From contig JAECRT010000022.1 of assembly GCA_016000085.1 (NCBI GenBank), forward strand, positions 1-40,042: DNA of 40,042 nt, read 5' to 3'. The translations under genes and the position numbers were made by a program. Positions 15,902 to 24,891 of the stretch are shown here, piece by piece. Within the stretch, counting starts at the first letter, position 1. Each line of letters begins with the position of its first letter. The DNA comes from Sphingomonadaceae bacterium (GTDB lineage: Bacteria > Pseudomonadota > Alphaproteobacteria > Sphingomonadales > Sphingomonadaceae). The notes below the pieces were generated by a model. The model did not search any database, was not told the origin of the DNA, and was given only the letters and a program-made list of their open reading frames with translations.

Positions 15902-17272
15902 GTGGCGGCGAAGTGGACGCCGGATAGCTGGCGCGGGCATAAGGGCATTCAGATGCCCGCCTATAGGGATGCACAGGCGCTGGCCGCCGTGGAGGCCCAG
16001 CTTGGCCAGTTTCCGCCGCTCGTCTTTGCGGGCGAGGCGCGTAATCTCAAGGCCGAACTGGCCAAGGTCGCATCGGGCGACGCCTTCCTGTTGCAGGGCG
16101 GCGATTGTGCCGAGAGCTTTGCCGAGTTCCACCCGGACAATATCCGCGACACGTTCCGCGTGCTGCTTCAGATGGCGGTGGTGCTGACCTTCGCGTCGAA
16201 GCTGCCCGTGGTAAAGGTCGGCCGCATGGCCGGTCAGTTCGCCAAGCCGCGTTCGGCCGATACCGAAGTCATCGGCGGCGTCGAACTGCCCAGCTATCGT
16301 GGCGACAATGTCAACGACATCGCATTCACAAAGGAAGGGCGAGAGCCGGACCCGCAGCGGATGGTGCAGGCCTACAACCAGTCGGCGGCGACGCTGAACC
16401 TGGTGCGCGCCTTCTCGACCGGCGGCTATGCCAGCCTGGATCGCGTGCATGGCTGGATGCTCGATTTCATGGGCCGTTCGCCCTGGGCTGCCAAATTCGA
16501 ACAGATGGCAGATCAGATCGGTCAGGCGCTCGACTTCATGCGCGCCTGCGGCCTGTCGGCGGAAACCGTGCCGCAACTGGGTGGAACCAGCTTCTACACC
16601 AGCCACGAATCATTGCTGTTGCCGTTCGAACAGGCGCTGACGCGGCGGGATTCGCTGACCGGCGACTGGTATGACACGTCTGCGCATATGCTGTGGATCG
16701 GCGATCGCACCCGTTTCGACGGGTCGGCGCATGTCGAATATCTGCGTGGCATCGGCAACCCGATCGGCCTGAAATGCGGCCCCAGCCTGGAGCCGGACGC
16801 GCTGCTGCGCCTGCTCGACACGTTGAACCCTGCGCGGGAGGCCGGGCGGATCACGCTCATCACCCGTTATGGCCATGACAAGATCGAGGCGGGCCTGCCC
16901 AAGTTGGTCCGCGCCGTGATGCGCGAAGGCCATCCCGTCGTCTGGTCGTGCGACCCGATGCACGGCAATGTCGTCAAGGCGGCGAACGGCTACAAGACGC
17001 GGCCGTTCGACCGCATCCTGGCCGAAGTGCGCGGTTTCTTCGCCGTGCATCGCGCCGAGGGCAGCTTTGGCGGCGGCATCCATGCCGAAATGACCGGGCA
17101 GAATGTGACGGAATGCACGGGCGGCGCGATCGCGATCACCGACGAAGGTCTGGCGGATCGCTATCACACCCATTGCGACCCGCGCCTCAACGCTGCGCAG
17201 AGCCTGGAACTGGCTTTCCTGCTGGCCGAGATGCTGAACGAAGAACTGAAGGAACGGCGCGCGGCCGCCTGA
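15902..17272 (+). CDS. class II 3-deoxy-7-phosphoheptulonate (DAHP) synthase
   Basis: This 456-residue enzyme condenses phosphoenolpyruvate and erythrose 4-phosphate, the first step of the shikimate pathway. It is the class II (plant-like, AroA-II) type, with [12 protein letters not shown] near 62-73, [14 protein letters not shown] near 105-118, [10 protein letters not shown], the GTSFYTSHE block, [20 protein letters not shown] near 350 and [19 protein letters not shown] near 386-404. Length is normal for the class. The start is GTG with AAGGAG 6 bases upstream. Class II enzymes can be feedback regulated by aromatic amino acids, which cannot be judged here. Confidence 0.95.
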   Translation: MAAKWTPDSWRGHKGIQMPAYRDAQALAAVEAQLGQFPPLVFAGEARNLKAELAKVASGDAFLLQGGDCAESFAEFHPDNIRDTFRVLLQMAVVLTFASKLPVVKVGRMAGQFAKPRSADTEVIGGVELPSYRGDNVNDIAFTKEGREPDPQRMVQAYNQSAATLNLVRAFSTGGYASLDRVHGWMLDFMGRSPWAAKFEQMADQIGQALDFMRACGLSAETVPQLGGTSFYTSHESLLLPFEQALTRRDSLTGDWYDTSAHMLWIGDRTRFDGSAHVEYLRGIGNPIGLKCGPSLEPDALLRLLDTLNPAREAGRITLITRYGHDKIEAGLPKLVRAVMREGHPVVWSCDPMHGNVVKAANGYKTRPFDRILAEVRGFFAVHRAEGSFGGGIHAEMTGQNVTECTGGAIAITDEGLADRYHTHCDPRLNAAQSLELAFLLAEMLNEELKERRAAA

Positions 17273-17297
17273 CCGCGCGCGCGTTTCACGCCAAATT

Positions 17298-17331
17298 GGG
17301 CGGGGTGGCTAAGCGCCGCCCGCCCTTTTTT
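17298..17331 (+). terminator. intrinsic terminator of the DAHP synthase gene
   Basis: GGGCGGG (17298-17304) pairs with CCCGCCC (17319-17325) and is followed by six T. The hairpin straddles the stop codon of the convergent terC at 17309, so the terminator is partly built from terC coding sequence. Confidence 0.6.
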
Positions 17332-18094
17332 GTGCCCGGCGCGCGAAGATGTTGAGGCATTCGACCAGCGTCGAAAAGGCCATCGCCGCATAGATATAGC
17401 CCTTGGGCACATGAACGCCAAAGCCGTCCGCGATCAGCACCGCGCCGATCATCAGCAGGAAGCCGAGCGCCAGCATCACCACCGTCGGGTTGCGCGCGAT
17501 GAAATTCGCCAGCGGATCGGCGGCGAGCAGCATGGCCGTTACCGCAGCGATCACGGCGATGACCATGATGGCGAGATTGTCGGTCATGCCCACGGCGGTC
17601 AGGATCGAATCGAGCGAGAAGATCATGTCGAGCAGGATGATCTGCACGATCGCACTGCCAAAGCTCATCGTCACCGCGCTCTTCTTGTCGAGCACATCGT
17701 CGCTGCCCACCGGGTCGACGGTGTGATGAATTTCCTTGGTCGCCTTCCAGATCAGGAACAGGCCGCCGACGATCAGGATCAGGTCGCGCCAGGAAAATTC
17801 GGTCTCGAACGTCGGCACGCCATGCTGGTCGAGCGGGCCGGTGATGCCCAGATTGAAGATTGGCGCGGTCAGCCCGACGATCCAGGCGATCATCGACAGC
17901 AGGACAAGTCGCATACCCAGCGCCAGCCCGATGCCGATACGACGCGCCTTGGGCCGCTGGGCCTCCGGCAGCTTGTTGGTGAGGATCGAGATGAAAACGA
18001 GATTGTCGATGCCCAGCACCACTTCCATCACCACCAGCGCGACAAGCGCGGCCAGTGCTGCGGGATCGGTGAAGGCGATAATCAGACTGTCCAT
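17309..18094 (-). CDS. TerC family integral membrane protein
   Basis: This 261-residue protein has seven or more membrane helices. Acidic intramembrane motifs are [18 protein letters not shown] near 18-35 and [17 protein letters not shown] near 135-151, the two TerC signature repeats. TerC proteins are linked to tellurite resistance and, more recently, to metal (manganese) export or loading of secreted metalloproteins. The length and the lone position suggest the housekeeping type, not a ter operon. I used the ATG at 18094 (AGGGGAG upstream) rather than 18199. Confidence 0.9.
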   Translation of the reverse strand: MDSLIIAFTDPAALAALVALVVMEVVLGIDNLVFISILTNKLPEAQRPKARRIGIGLALGMRLVLLSMIAWIVGLTAPIFNLGITGPLDQHGVPTFETEFSWRDLILIVGGLFLIWKATKEIHHTVDPVGSDDVLDKKSAVTMSFGSAIVQIILLDMIFSLDSILTAVGMTDNLAIMVIAVIAAVTAMLLAADPLANFIARNPTVVMLALGFLLMIGAVLIADGFGVHVPKGYIYAAMAFSTLVECLNIFARRAQKRAGGA

Positions 18095-18280
18095 TATACT
18101 CCCCTGCGGCGCCGTTTCGGCACGGCCACAATCGGCATATAGGACAGCGCGTTCCATGGGGGTAGCCCCGATGCGGTGGCTGGACTTGGGCGGATGCATC
18201 CCCTAGCGAAAGGGCAAGTTTCCGTTTCCGCGCCGTGGCGTCCTGTCGCGGCCCCCTGCCCTTTGCGAAAGGCCGGCTTC

Positions 18281-19285
18281 ATGGCTCGAACCACCCTTAC
18301 CCGTTTCCTGATCGAACAGCAGCGGCATGCCAATGTCCTGCCCGGCGAGTTACGCCTGCTGATCGAAACCGTCGCGCGCGCGTGCAAGACCATCAGCCAT
18401 GCGGTGAGCAAGGGTGCGTTGGGCGAAGTATTGGGCAGCCTCGACAGCGAGAATGTGCAGGGCGAGGTGCAGAAGAAGCTGGACGTCATCGCCAATGAAA
18501 TGCTGCTCGACGCCAATGAATGGGGCGGGCATCTGGCCGCCATGGCCTCCGAAGAGATGGAGACGATCCACCGCATTCCCAATCGCTATCCCAAGGGCGA
18601 ATATCTGTTGCTGTTCGATCCGATCGACGGGTCCAGCAACATCGACGTCGACCTTTCGGTCGGCACCATATTCTCAGTGCTGCGCGCACCCGAAGCGTGC
18701 GCCGGGCGCGAAGTGACGGAGGATGACTTCCTTCAGTCGGGCCGGGCGCAGGTCGCGGCGGGCTATGCGATCTACGGGCCGCAGACTTTGCTCGTGCTGA
18801 GCGTGGGCACGGGCGTGTTCGAATTCACCCTCGATAGGGAAGTCGGCAGCTGGGTCATGACCGACGCGGACATGAAGATGCCGCAGGGCAAGTGCGAATT
18901 TGCGATCAACATGTCCAACCGCCGCCAATGGTCGCCCGGCGTCACCCGCTATATCGACGAGCGCGTGGCGGGCGGTGCGGGGCCATGCGGTCAGGATTAT
19001 AACATGCGCTGGACCGCCTCCATGGTGGCGGACGTGCACCGCATCCTGAAGCGCGGCGGCATTTTCATGTATCCATGCGATCATCGCACGCCCGGCAAGG
19101 CCAAGCTGCGCCTGATGTACGAAGCCAATCCGATGAGCTTCCTGATCGAGCAGGCCGGCGGCGCGGCGACCGACGGTTTCGGAGCGATCATGGACGTTAC
19201 GCCAACCGGCCTGCATCAGCGTGTCGGCGTGGTGCTGGGTGACCGGGCCGAGGTGGAAACGGTCACGGCCTATGGCCAGGAATAA
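18281..19285 (+). CDS. fbp: class 1 fructose-1,6-bisphosphatase
   Basis: This 334-residue gluconeogenic enzyme hydrolyses fructose 1,6-bisphosphate. Metal-binding residues lie in [20 protein letters not shown] near 110-129 (D113, D116). Substrate residues appear in NMSNRRQW near 207, [14 protein letters not shown] near 243, GGIFMYPCD near 263 and [22 protein letters not shown] near 275-296. ATG 18281 fits the family start [10 protein letters not shown] and has AAAGG upstream. The longer frame from 18176 adds unrelated sequence. Confidence 0.95.
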   Translation: MARTTLTRFLIEQQRHANVLPGELRLLIETVARACKTISHAVSKGALGEVLGSLDSENVQGEVQKKLDVIANEMLLDANEWGGHLAAMASEEMETIHRIPNRYPKGEYLLLFDPIDGSSNIDVDLSVGTIFSVLRAPEACAGREVTEDDFLQSGRAQVAAGYAIYGPQTLLVLSVGTGVFEFTLDREVGSWVMTDADMKMPQGKCEFAINMSNRRQWSPGVTRYIDERVAGGAGPCGQDYNMRWTASMVADVHRILKRGGIFMYPCDHRTPGKAKLRLMYEANPMSFLIEQAGGAATDGFGAIMDVTPTGLHQRVGVVLGDRAEVETVTAYGQE

Positions 19286-19320
19286 CCCGACCGCCGCATC
19301 ATAACTCTGAAAAAGAAAGA

Positions 19321-19350
19321 GGGGGAGAGCGCCGTAGCGCTCAATCCCCC
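19321..19350 (-). terminator. intrinsic terminator, best read on the minus strand
   Basis: GGGGGAGAGCGC (19321-19332) pairs with GCGCTC and TCCCCC (19337-19350) around a CGTA loop, with a 2-base bulge. On the minus strand it is followed by TCTTTCTTTTT, so it ends leftward transcription well. On the plus strand it may also end fbp, but the U-run there is poor. Confidence 0.65.
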
Positions 19351-19355
19351 TTACT

Positions 19356-19427
19356 TCAGCTCGCCGTGCCGGTCTTACCGGCGGCTCCTCTCCAGAAACT
19401 TGTTATGAGGCGCGCTAAAGTCAGCAT
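19356..19427 (-). CDS. possible 23-residue small protein
   Basis: A 24-codon frame (ATG at 19427, TGA at 19356) encodes MLTLARLITSFWRGAAG and six more residues, ending in TAS. It is an amphipathic or hydrophobic N-terminus followed by a basic tail. Its stop lies 5 bases before a strong minus-strand terminator, the layout of a genuine short gene. There is no clear ribosome-binding site, so it may instead be the body of a small RNA. Confidence 0.3.
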   Translation of the reverse strand: MLTLARLITSFWRGAAGKTGTAS

Positions 19428-19448
19428 TATCTAGCGCAGCCAGACAAT

Positions 19449-19477
19449 AAAAAAAAGGCCGATCGCGAGATCGGCCT
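19449..19477 (-). terminator. strong rho-independent terminator on the minus strand
   Basis: AGGCCGATC and GATCGGCCT (19456-19464 with 19469-19477) form a 9-bp stem around GCGA. On the minus strand the hairpin runs into eight consecutive T (19456-19449). This is the clearest terminator in the gap between fbp and the acyltransferase gene, and it serves no recognised gene. Confidence 0.75.
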
Positions 19478-19560
19478 GAAAAGTTTAGGAGAGGATGCCT
19501 GAAAGGCACAGTCTTTTTGCCTCTCATCCGCTTTTCTCGCAAATGCGAAGGAAGAAATAA
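19449..19560 (-). ncRNA. candidate small RNA ending at the 19.45-kb terminator
   Basis: Upstream of the terminator the minus strand reads through GAGAGGCAAAAAGACTGTGCC, a GGCATCC segment and a pyrimidine-rich CCTCTCC that could pair with Shine-Dalgarno sequences. No reading frame here ends before the hairpin; the frames that cross it run through the terminator. This is the pattern of a trans-acting small RNA. The 5' end is a guess and no promoter was placed with confidence. The gap 19286-19738 holds nothing else I can support, apart from an 8-bp inverted repeat at 19561-19581. Confidence 0.3.
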
Positions 19561-19738
19561 CGATTGCATAAATTGCAATCGCTTGCGGAAGCCCGATCCT
19601 GCCCGACATAACGGCCATCCGACAAATTGCCCGCCGGACCACTCAGGATGTTCCATCGTCCGAGTCGCGCATCATTTTCCCCATCCGCGACAGGCCAGTG
19701 ATAAGCAAATAGCAGGGCTTTGCCGTTACAGCCCGCCC

Positions 19739-21625
19739 ATGCACGGACCCGCTTCCCAACCGCTCGCCATGGCGCACAGCCGCTATCGCCGTGACATTGA
19801 CGGGCTGCGTGCGCTGGCGATCCTGCCGGTCCTGCTTTTCCACGCCCATATTCCCGGCTTTTCTGGCGGCTATGTCGGCGTCGACATTTTCTTCGTCATA
19901 TCCGGCTTCCTGATTACCGGCATCATCGCGCGCGAAGCCGATGAAGGCCGCTTTTCCATATTGGGCTTTTATGAGCGCCGCTTCCGGCGGATCATGCCCG
20001 CGCTCACGCTGATGATCCTCGTCGTGCTGGGACTGGCGGCATGGCTCTATCTGCCCGGCGATCTGGAAGGCGTGCCGCGATCGGCGCTGGCCGCGACGCT
20101 CTTTGCGTCAAACCTGTGGTTTTTCACCGACACCGGCTATTTCGCGGGCGCCGCAGACGTAAAGCCCCTGCTCCACACATGGTCGCTGGCCGTGGAGGAG
20201 CAATATTATATCGGCTTCCCGATCCTGATCCTGCTGCTGACCCGCTTCGCGTCGCGCTGGCGGACATGGGGGGTCGCAGGGATCGCCGCCGGTTCGCTGG
20301 CGCTGTCGATCCTGATGCAGCGCGACACCAGCGGTTTCGCCTTCTATCTGCTCCCCACCCGGGCGTGGGAATTATTCGCGGGCGCTTTGCTGGCGCTGGG
20401 CGCCGTGCCGACATTGCGGGCGCGCTGGGCGCGGGAAGCGATCGCCTGCGCGGGGTTGATCGCCATCGGCATGGCCGTTGCGACCTATGACAGCAGCACG
20501 CTTTTTCCCGGATTCGCTGCGCTGTTGCCAGTGCTGGGCGCTGCGGCGCTGATCCATGCCGCCCCCGGGACGATCGCGGGCCGCCTGCTGAGCCTGCCGC
20601 CGCTGCTGGGTATCGGCCTCATCTCCTATTCGCTCTATCTGTGGCACTGGCCACTGATCGTCTTTACCGAATATGCGACCGATATGCCGCTGTCGGGTTG
20701 GACGCGGCTGATGGTGATTGGGGGATCGGTGGTCATGGCGATCCTGTCCTGGCGCTTTGTCGAACGCCCGTTTCGGGATTCGCGGGCCGTGCCGGGACGC
20801 CAAATCTTCCAGATGACCGGCGCGGCGGTCGCTTTGCTCTGCACAGTGTCGCTCGCGTTGATGGCGGCGGGCGGCTGGCCCTCGCGCTTCGCGCCGCCGG
20901 TGCTCGCGCAGATGGACGGGCGCAACGATGTCAGCCCGGAACGCAAACGCTGCCACGACACGTTCGCACGCGACGCCACACCGTGCATATTGGGCGCCGC
21001 AGTCGCCCCCGACGCGATGCTTTGGGGCGACAGCCATGGTGTGGAAATGGCCTATGTGCTGGGCCAAGCGGCCAAGGCGCGCGGTAGATCGCTGATCGAG
21101 CGCACCACATCCAGCTGCCCGCCCGTGCTAGGCTATGATGATCCGAAGGACGCGCGCTGCGCGGCGGCGAACAAGGCGGCGTTTGCCGCCCTGCGTGCCG
21201 ATCCGGCGATACGCCACGTCTATCTCGCCGCCTTCTGGGCCAATGGCGTGTTTGATGATCCGGCCTTCGTGGCCCGGCTGGATCGCACCATCGCGTCCAT
21301 CCGGGCAGAGGGCCGCACGGTCATTTTGATCGGGCCGGTCCCGCCTCAGCCCTTCGACGTACCGCGCCATCTCGCGCATCTCGCCCGGTCCGGGCGACTG
21401 GATCAGGCGCAGGGCGTGGAGCGCTCATGGGTGGAAAGCCGCACCGGGCATCTGCGCACGCTGTTCGCCCGATGGCAGGCGCGCGGCGTACGCCTAATCG
21501 ATCCAATCAAGGCGCTGTGCGACGGGCCATATTGCGCGATCGGGGCTGACAGCCATCCGCTCTATTTCGATTCGCATCATTTGAGTGTCACGGGCGCGCG
21601 GCGCGTATTGGCGCGCGGCAGATAG
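19739..21625 (+). CDS. acyltransferase 3 (OafA/YrhL type) with C-terminal SGNH domain
   Basis: This protein of about 628 residues O-acylates (usually acetylates) a cell-surface polysaccharide or peptidoglycan. The membrane domain, with about 10 helices at residues 17-390, starts YRRDIDGLRALAILPV, has the conserved His35 in LLFHAHIPGF and GVDIFFVISGFLITG, and SLAVEEQYYIGFPIL further on. The periplasmic SGNH domain has GDSH at 430-433 (Ser432) and the catalytic DSHHLS at 611-616. ATG 19769 (MAHSRYRRD) is an equally good start. The true ligand is unknown, and no polysaccharide cluster adjoins it. Confidence 0.9.
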   Translation: MHGPASQPLAMAHSRYRRDIDGLRALAILPVLLFHAHIPGFSGGYVGVDIFFVISGFLITGIIAREADEGRFSILGFYERRFRRIMPALTLMILVVLGLAAWLYLPGDLEGVPRSALAATLFASNLWFFTDTGYFAGAADVKPLLHTWSLAVEEQYYIGFPILILLLTRFASRWRTWGVAGIAAGSLALSILMQRDTSGFAFYLLPTRAWELFAGALLALGAVPTLRARWAREAIACAGLIAIGMAVATYDSSTLFPGFAALLPVLGAAALIHAAPGTIAGRLLSLPPLLGIGLISYSLYLWHWPLIVFTEYATDMPLSGWTRLMVIGGSVVMAILSWRFVERPFRDSRAVPGRQIFQMTGAAVALLCTVSLALMAAGGWPSRFAPPVLAQMDGRNDVSPERKRCHDTFARDATPCILGAAVAPDAMLWGDSHGVEMAYVLGQAAKARGRSLIERTTSSCPPVLGYDDPKDARCAAANKAAFAALRADPAIRHVYLAAFWANGVFDDPAFVARLDRTIASIRAEGRTVILIGPVPPQPFDVPRHLAHLARSGRLDQAQGVERSWVESRTGHLRTLFARWQARGVRLIDPIKALCDGPYCAIGADSHPLYFDSHHLSVTGARRVLARGR

Positions 21626-21636
21626 ATTGTATCCGG

Positions 21637-22530
21637 CTATTCCGCCGCCAGCGCATAGTCCGCGCGGGGCAATTCCACCGCCAGCGCCTCGACCATTGCG
21701 GTAACCAGCGCCCGTATTCGCTCCAACCCCGGCCCCGGCCGATCCAGCGCCGCGTCGAGATAAAGCGCACGGTCGATCTCCAGCTGGATCGCGTGCATAC
21801 CCTGTTCCGGGCAGCTGTGCCGGTCGATCAGATAGTCCCCTGCATAGGGATGGTTGAGCGCCGCGATCATATCATGCCCCGCCACGACATCGGCGGCCAG
21901 CATCGTCAGCCGGGCCGATGCGCTGCGCCCGAACCGGTCGCCCAGCACCAGCCCCGGCGCAGGCCGCCCCGCACCGGGCGGCGGCAAGGGCGGCATGGAG
22001 TGCAGATCGAGCAGGATCGCATGGCCATGAACATCGCGCGCCGCGCGCATCATTCGGGCGATCGTTTCATGATAGGGACGATGGACGCTGTCGATACGCC
22101 GCTGCACGTCGGTCCAGGGCAGCGGTTTTAGCCACAGGTCATGCGCACCGGGCATCCGGCGGGGGATAAGCCCCAGGCCGCCACGCAGCTTGACGCTGCT
22201 GTGCAGGGTGACATCGCGCGGTACATTCACGACCATGGCGGGATCGACTTCCCGATCATGACGGTTGAGGTCGATCATCGCGCGCGGCGCACGGGCGATG
22301 AGCACGCTATAGCCCCGCGCGATCAGCGGATGGGCGATCAGATCGACCCAGCGATCCTCCAACCGTTGCAACACATGCGGCTGAACCCGCGCCAGCGCCA
22401 GCAGATCAGGCGAATAATCGCGCCCGGCATGGGGGACGGAAAGAATGACGGGTCGGGTTGGGATAGCCGGACCATGGAGGTCGAAGGCCGGTTCGCCAAT
22501 GACGCAGCGGCGCGGCGCAGGATGGTCCAA
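21637..22530 (-). CDS. N-formylglutamate amidohydrolase
   Basis: This 297-residue protein of the FGase family hydrolyses N-formyl-L-glutamate, the last step of one histidine-degradation route. It carries VILSVPHAGRDYSPDLL near 28-44, ARAPRAMIDLNRHDREVDP near 78-96, HAILLDLHSMPPLP near 170-183 and YAGDYLIDRHSCPEQGMHAIQLEIDR near 228-253, the conserved family blocks. No hut genes lie in the window, so a role on other N-formyl amino acids is possible. It is convergent with the acyltransferase gene and divergent from cpdR. Confidence 0.87.
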   Translation of the reverse strand: MDHPAPRRCVIGEPAFDLHGPAIPTRPVILSVPHAGRDYSPDLLALARVQPHVLQRLEDRWVDLIAHPLIARGYSVLIARAPRAMIDLNRHDREVDPAMVVNVPRDVTLHSSVKLRGGLGLIPRRMPGAHDLWLKPLPWTDVQRRIDSVHRPYHETIARMMRAARDVHGHAILLDLHSMPPLPPPGAGRPAPGLVLGDRFGRSASARLTMLAADVVAGHDMIAALNHPYAGDYLIDRHSCPEQGMHAIQLEIDRALYLDAALDRPGPGLERIRALVTAMVEALAVELPRADYALAAE

Positions 22531-22670
22531 CGATGCTCCCTTTCACCGGCCGCGCAAAAATGGTTACTCGGCTGGATAATCTTTACACCTTGTCGCATAT
22601 ATCGTGGCTTCGCGCTACCCGGTCCGGGGGCAACGAAGCGCCGCGCGTCGGCGAGAATGAGAGTGGGGCG

Positions 22671-23048
22671 ATGGTTCGGATATTGCTGGCCGAAGATGAT
22701 GATAGCATGCGCGTCTACCTGGCCCGCGCGCTGGAACGGTCGGGCTATGAAGTGGTGCCGGTTGCGACCGGGACGGAAGCCCTGCCCCACATCAACTCGG
22801 ATCGGTTCGACCTGCTGCTGACGGACATTGTGATGCCGGAAATGGACGGCATCGAACTGGCGCAATATGCCGCCTCCGCCGCGCCGGACATGCGAATCAT
22901 GTTCATCACCGGCTTTGCCGCCGTGACACTTAAAGCAGGCCAGGCCGTGCCGCAGGCCAAGGTGCTGTCCAAGCCCTTCCACCTGCGTGATCTGGTGCTG
23001 GAAGTCGAACGCATGTTCGGTAGCGAAAGCCTGACTGGCCTCAACTGA
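22671..23048 (+). CDS. cpdR: CpdR-type single-domain response regulator
   Basis: This 125-residue stand-alone receiver domain has the acidic pocket LLAEDDDSM (D10, D11), the phospho-acceptor D52 in LLLTDIVMPEMDGIEL, T80 and K101 in VLSKPF. In alphaproteobacteria CpdR is phosphorylated through ChpT/CckA and, when unphosphorylated, delivers substrates such as PdeA and CtrA to ClpXP. The close match in length and in ARALERSGYEVVPV supports that identity. I used ATG 22671 rather than the longer frame from 22533. No partner genes lie nearby, as is usual. Confidence 0.88.
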   Translation: MVRILLAEDDDSMRVYLARALERSGYEVVPVATGTEALPHINSDRFDLLLTDIVMPEMDGIELAQYAASAAPDMRIMFITGFAAVTLKAGQAVPQAKVLSKPFHLRDLVLEVERMFGSESLTGLN

Positions 23049-23060
23049 CGCGCTGCCTCC

Positions 23061-24392
23061 TCAGTCGGGCACGACTTCTTGCATGTCGGGCGTGGGATCG
23101 AGCGGCAGGCCCGCCATCGCAGCCTTGAAGCGTTCGCGGTCCAGCCCATTTTCCCATGCCGACACGACGACCGTCGCAACCGCATTGCCGATGAAGTTGG
23201 TGATGGAGCGACATTCGCTCATGAAACGGTCCACCCCCAATATCAGCGTCATTCCCGCGACCGGCACCGACGGCACGATCGACAGCGTCGCCGCCAGCGT
23301 GATGAAGCCTGCCCCGGTCACGCCTGCCGCCCCCTTGGACGAAATCATCGCCACCAGCAGCAGCAATATCTGCTGCTCCAGGCTGATATGCACATTGCAC
23401 GCCTGCGCGATGAACAGCGCGGCCAGCGTCATGTAGATGTTCGTCCCATCAAGGTTGAAGCTGTAGCCGGTCGGCACGACCAGCCCGACCACCGACTTGC
23501 GGCACCCGGCGCGCTCCATCTTCTCGATCAGGCTGGGCAATGCCGCTTCCGACGAAGACGTACCCAGCACCAGCAACAGTTCGGCCTTCAGATAGCGGAT
23601 GAGGTGCAGGATATTGAACCCCGCAAACCAGCACACCGTGCCGAGCACCCCCAATATGAACAGCAGCGAGGTGAGATAGAAAGTCGCGACCAGCCCTGCC
23701 AGATTGGCCAGCGTACCGACGCCATATTCGCCAATGGTGAAGGCCATCGCGCCGAATGCGCCGATCGGCGCCGCCTTCATCAGGATGGACACGAGCTTGA
23801 ATACCGCATGGCTGGCCGATTCGAGCACAGTGATGAGCGGCTGCGCCCTGTCACCGATCATGGTCAGCGCAATGCCGAACAGGATCGCGACGAAGAGCAC
23901 CTGAAGGATATTGCCGTCCGCCACCGCCGACACCATCGTCGAAGGGATGATGCTCATCAGGAAGCCGGTCAGTGTCTGCTCCTGCGCCTCATGCGCGAAC
24001 GTTGCCACCTTGCCCGCGTCGAGCGTGGCCGGGTCGATGTTGAGGCCCGCGCCCGGCTGCACGACATTGGCGACGATCAGCCCGACGACCAGCGCCAGCG
24101 TGGAAAAGGTCAGGAAATAACCAAACGCCTTGGCCGCCACCCGGCCGATCGCGCCCAGCTCCTTCATCCCCGATATGCCAGTGACGATCGTCAGAAAGAT
24201 GACCGGCGCGATGATCATCTTCACCAGCTTGATGAAGGCGTCCCCCAGCGGCTTGAGCGTCACGCCCGCATCAGGAAAGAAATGGCCGATCGCCACACCC
24301 AGCGCGATGGCGGCCAGCACCTGAACATAGAGCTGCCGGTAAAAGGGCAGGCGCGGCGCGGACTGAATCGGCGAGGATGGCGATGGCATCAT
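23061..24392 (-). CDS. dctA: C4-dicarboxylate:cation symporter DctA
   Basis: This 443-residue inner-membrane transporter of the DAACS (glutamate/dicarboxylate symporter) family imports succinate, fumarate and malate. It shows the serine-rich loop [16 protein letters not shown], then [45 protein letters not shown] and [24 protein letters not shown], which together point to DctA over GltP. I used ATG 24392 (next in-frame ATG at 24389). The frame extends to 24470 without a better start. No dctBD pair adjoins it. Confidence 0.92.
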   Translation of the reverse strand: MMPSPSSPIQSAPRLPFYRQLYVQVLAAIALGVAIGHFFPDAGVTLKPLGDAFIKLVKMIIAPVIFLTIVTGISGMKELGAIGRVAAKAFGYFLTFSTLALVVGLIVANVVQPGAGLNIDPATLDAGKVATFAHEAQEQTLTGFLMSIIPSTMVSAVADGNILQVLFVAILFGIALTMIGDRAQPLITVLESASHAVFKLVSILMKAAPIGAFGAMAFTIGEYGVGTLANLAGLVATFYLTSLLFILGVLGTVCWFAGFNILHLIRYLKAELLLVLGTSSSEAALPSLIEKMERAGCRKSVVGLVVPTGYSFNLDGTNIYMTLAALFIAQACNVHISLEQQILLLLVAMISSKGAAGVTGAGFITLAATLSIVPSVPVAGMTLILGVDRFMSECRSITNFIGNAVATVVVSAWENGLDRERFKAAMAGLPLDPTPDMQEVVPD

Positions 24393-24478
24393 TGGTGTTG
24401 GCGTCCCCTGTTTGCGCCGCAGCATATGGGCCGCCGGTGCCCTGTCCAGAAGAATGTCGCAGCCATGCAATTTCCCGC

Positions 24479-24507
24479 TTGCGCCATCCGACTCCCCCGG
24501 CTATTGG
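24479..24507 (+). promoter_or_regulatory. probable sigma-70 promoter of tRNA-Val
   Basis: TTGCGC (24479-24484) and TATTGG (24502-24507) are separated by 17 bp and end 12 bases before the mature tRNA. The spacing is ideal and the hexamers are fair. No other promoter is obvious in the 127 bp between dctA and the tRNA. Confidence 0.35.
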
Positions 24508-24519
24508 CCCAACTCCCGT

Positions 24520-24594
24520 GGGCGTGTAGCTCAGTGGTAGAGCACTGTGTTGACATCGCAGGGGTCGCAAGTTCAATCCTTGCCACGCCCACCA
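24520..24594 (+). tRNA. tRNA-Val (anticodon GAC)
   Basis: This 75-nt cloverleaf has acceptor stem GGGCGTG/CACGCCC, D-arm GCTC-GAGC, anticodon arm CTGTG-TTGACAT-CGCAG with anticodon GAC, and T-arm GCAAG-TTCAATC-CTTGC. The 3' ACCA is encoded. It reads GUC and GUU valine codons. A strong terminator follows 5 bases later. A 13-bp copy of its 3' end lies 1.9 kb downstream. Confidence 0.95.
24578..24590 (+). repeat. direct repeat, copy 1 (tRNA-Val 3' end), candidate att site
   Basis: CCTTGCCACGCCC forms part of the T-arm and acceptor stem of tRNA-Val. The same 13 bases recur at 26489-26501. The 16 bases after each copy also match at 11 positions (CATG, AAA and CCCG are shared), so the similarity runs on into the terminator region. 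Confidence 0.55.
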
Positions 24595-24598
24595 TGGA

Positions 24599-24633
24599 AA
24601 ACCCGGCAAGTCCTAGGACTTAGCCGGGTTTTT
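24599..24633 (+). terminator. intrinsic terminator of tRNA-Val
   Basis: AAACCCGGC pairs with GCCGGGTTT and encloses a nested AAGTCC-TA-GGACTT stem, with TT and C following. This is a textbook rho-independent terminator. Confidence 0.85.
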
Positions 24634-24891
24634 CTATGCCTTTCGCAGGCGTCCCTCTTCACGATCTTGCGTGAGATTTGCGGGTAACGGATGTTTTCAT
24701 GTCGCGGCCAAGAGCTGCTGCACCTTCGCCAGATCAGCCGTATATCCGCTGCTCCTGGCGGCTTTATGCAACTGTTTTGGCGGCTGTCGGAGGGACATGA
24801 ATCCGGTGTAATCTGGCCTATGTCGCAATCCGAGAAAGTGCTGTAAAACGCATTTTTTTGCTGGATCAAAATGTAACAGAGGGCTGGAACC

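Noticed and set aside
19427-19642. A 71-codon minus-strand frame with a hydrophobic stretch (QAIAIYAIVISSFAFA)
   Set aside because: It reads straight through the strong terminator at 19449-19477 and has no good ribosome-binding site. The hydrophobic stretch kept it under consideration, so a truncated peptide cannot be fully excluded.
23079-24623. A 514-codon plus-strand frame opposite dctA and through tRNA-Val
   Set aside because: It crosses a tRNA gene and mirrors dctA; its His/Arg/Gln-rich composition is typical of a shadow frame.
24697-24798. A 33-codon minus-strand frame downstream of tRNA-Val ending in VQQLLAAT
   Set aside because: It lacks a ribosome-binding site and a family match. 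It could be a relic of a gene lost from the islet, but there is not enough sequence to say so.
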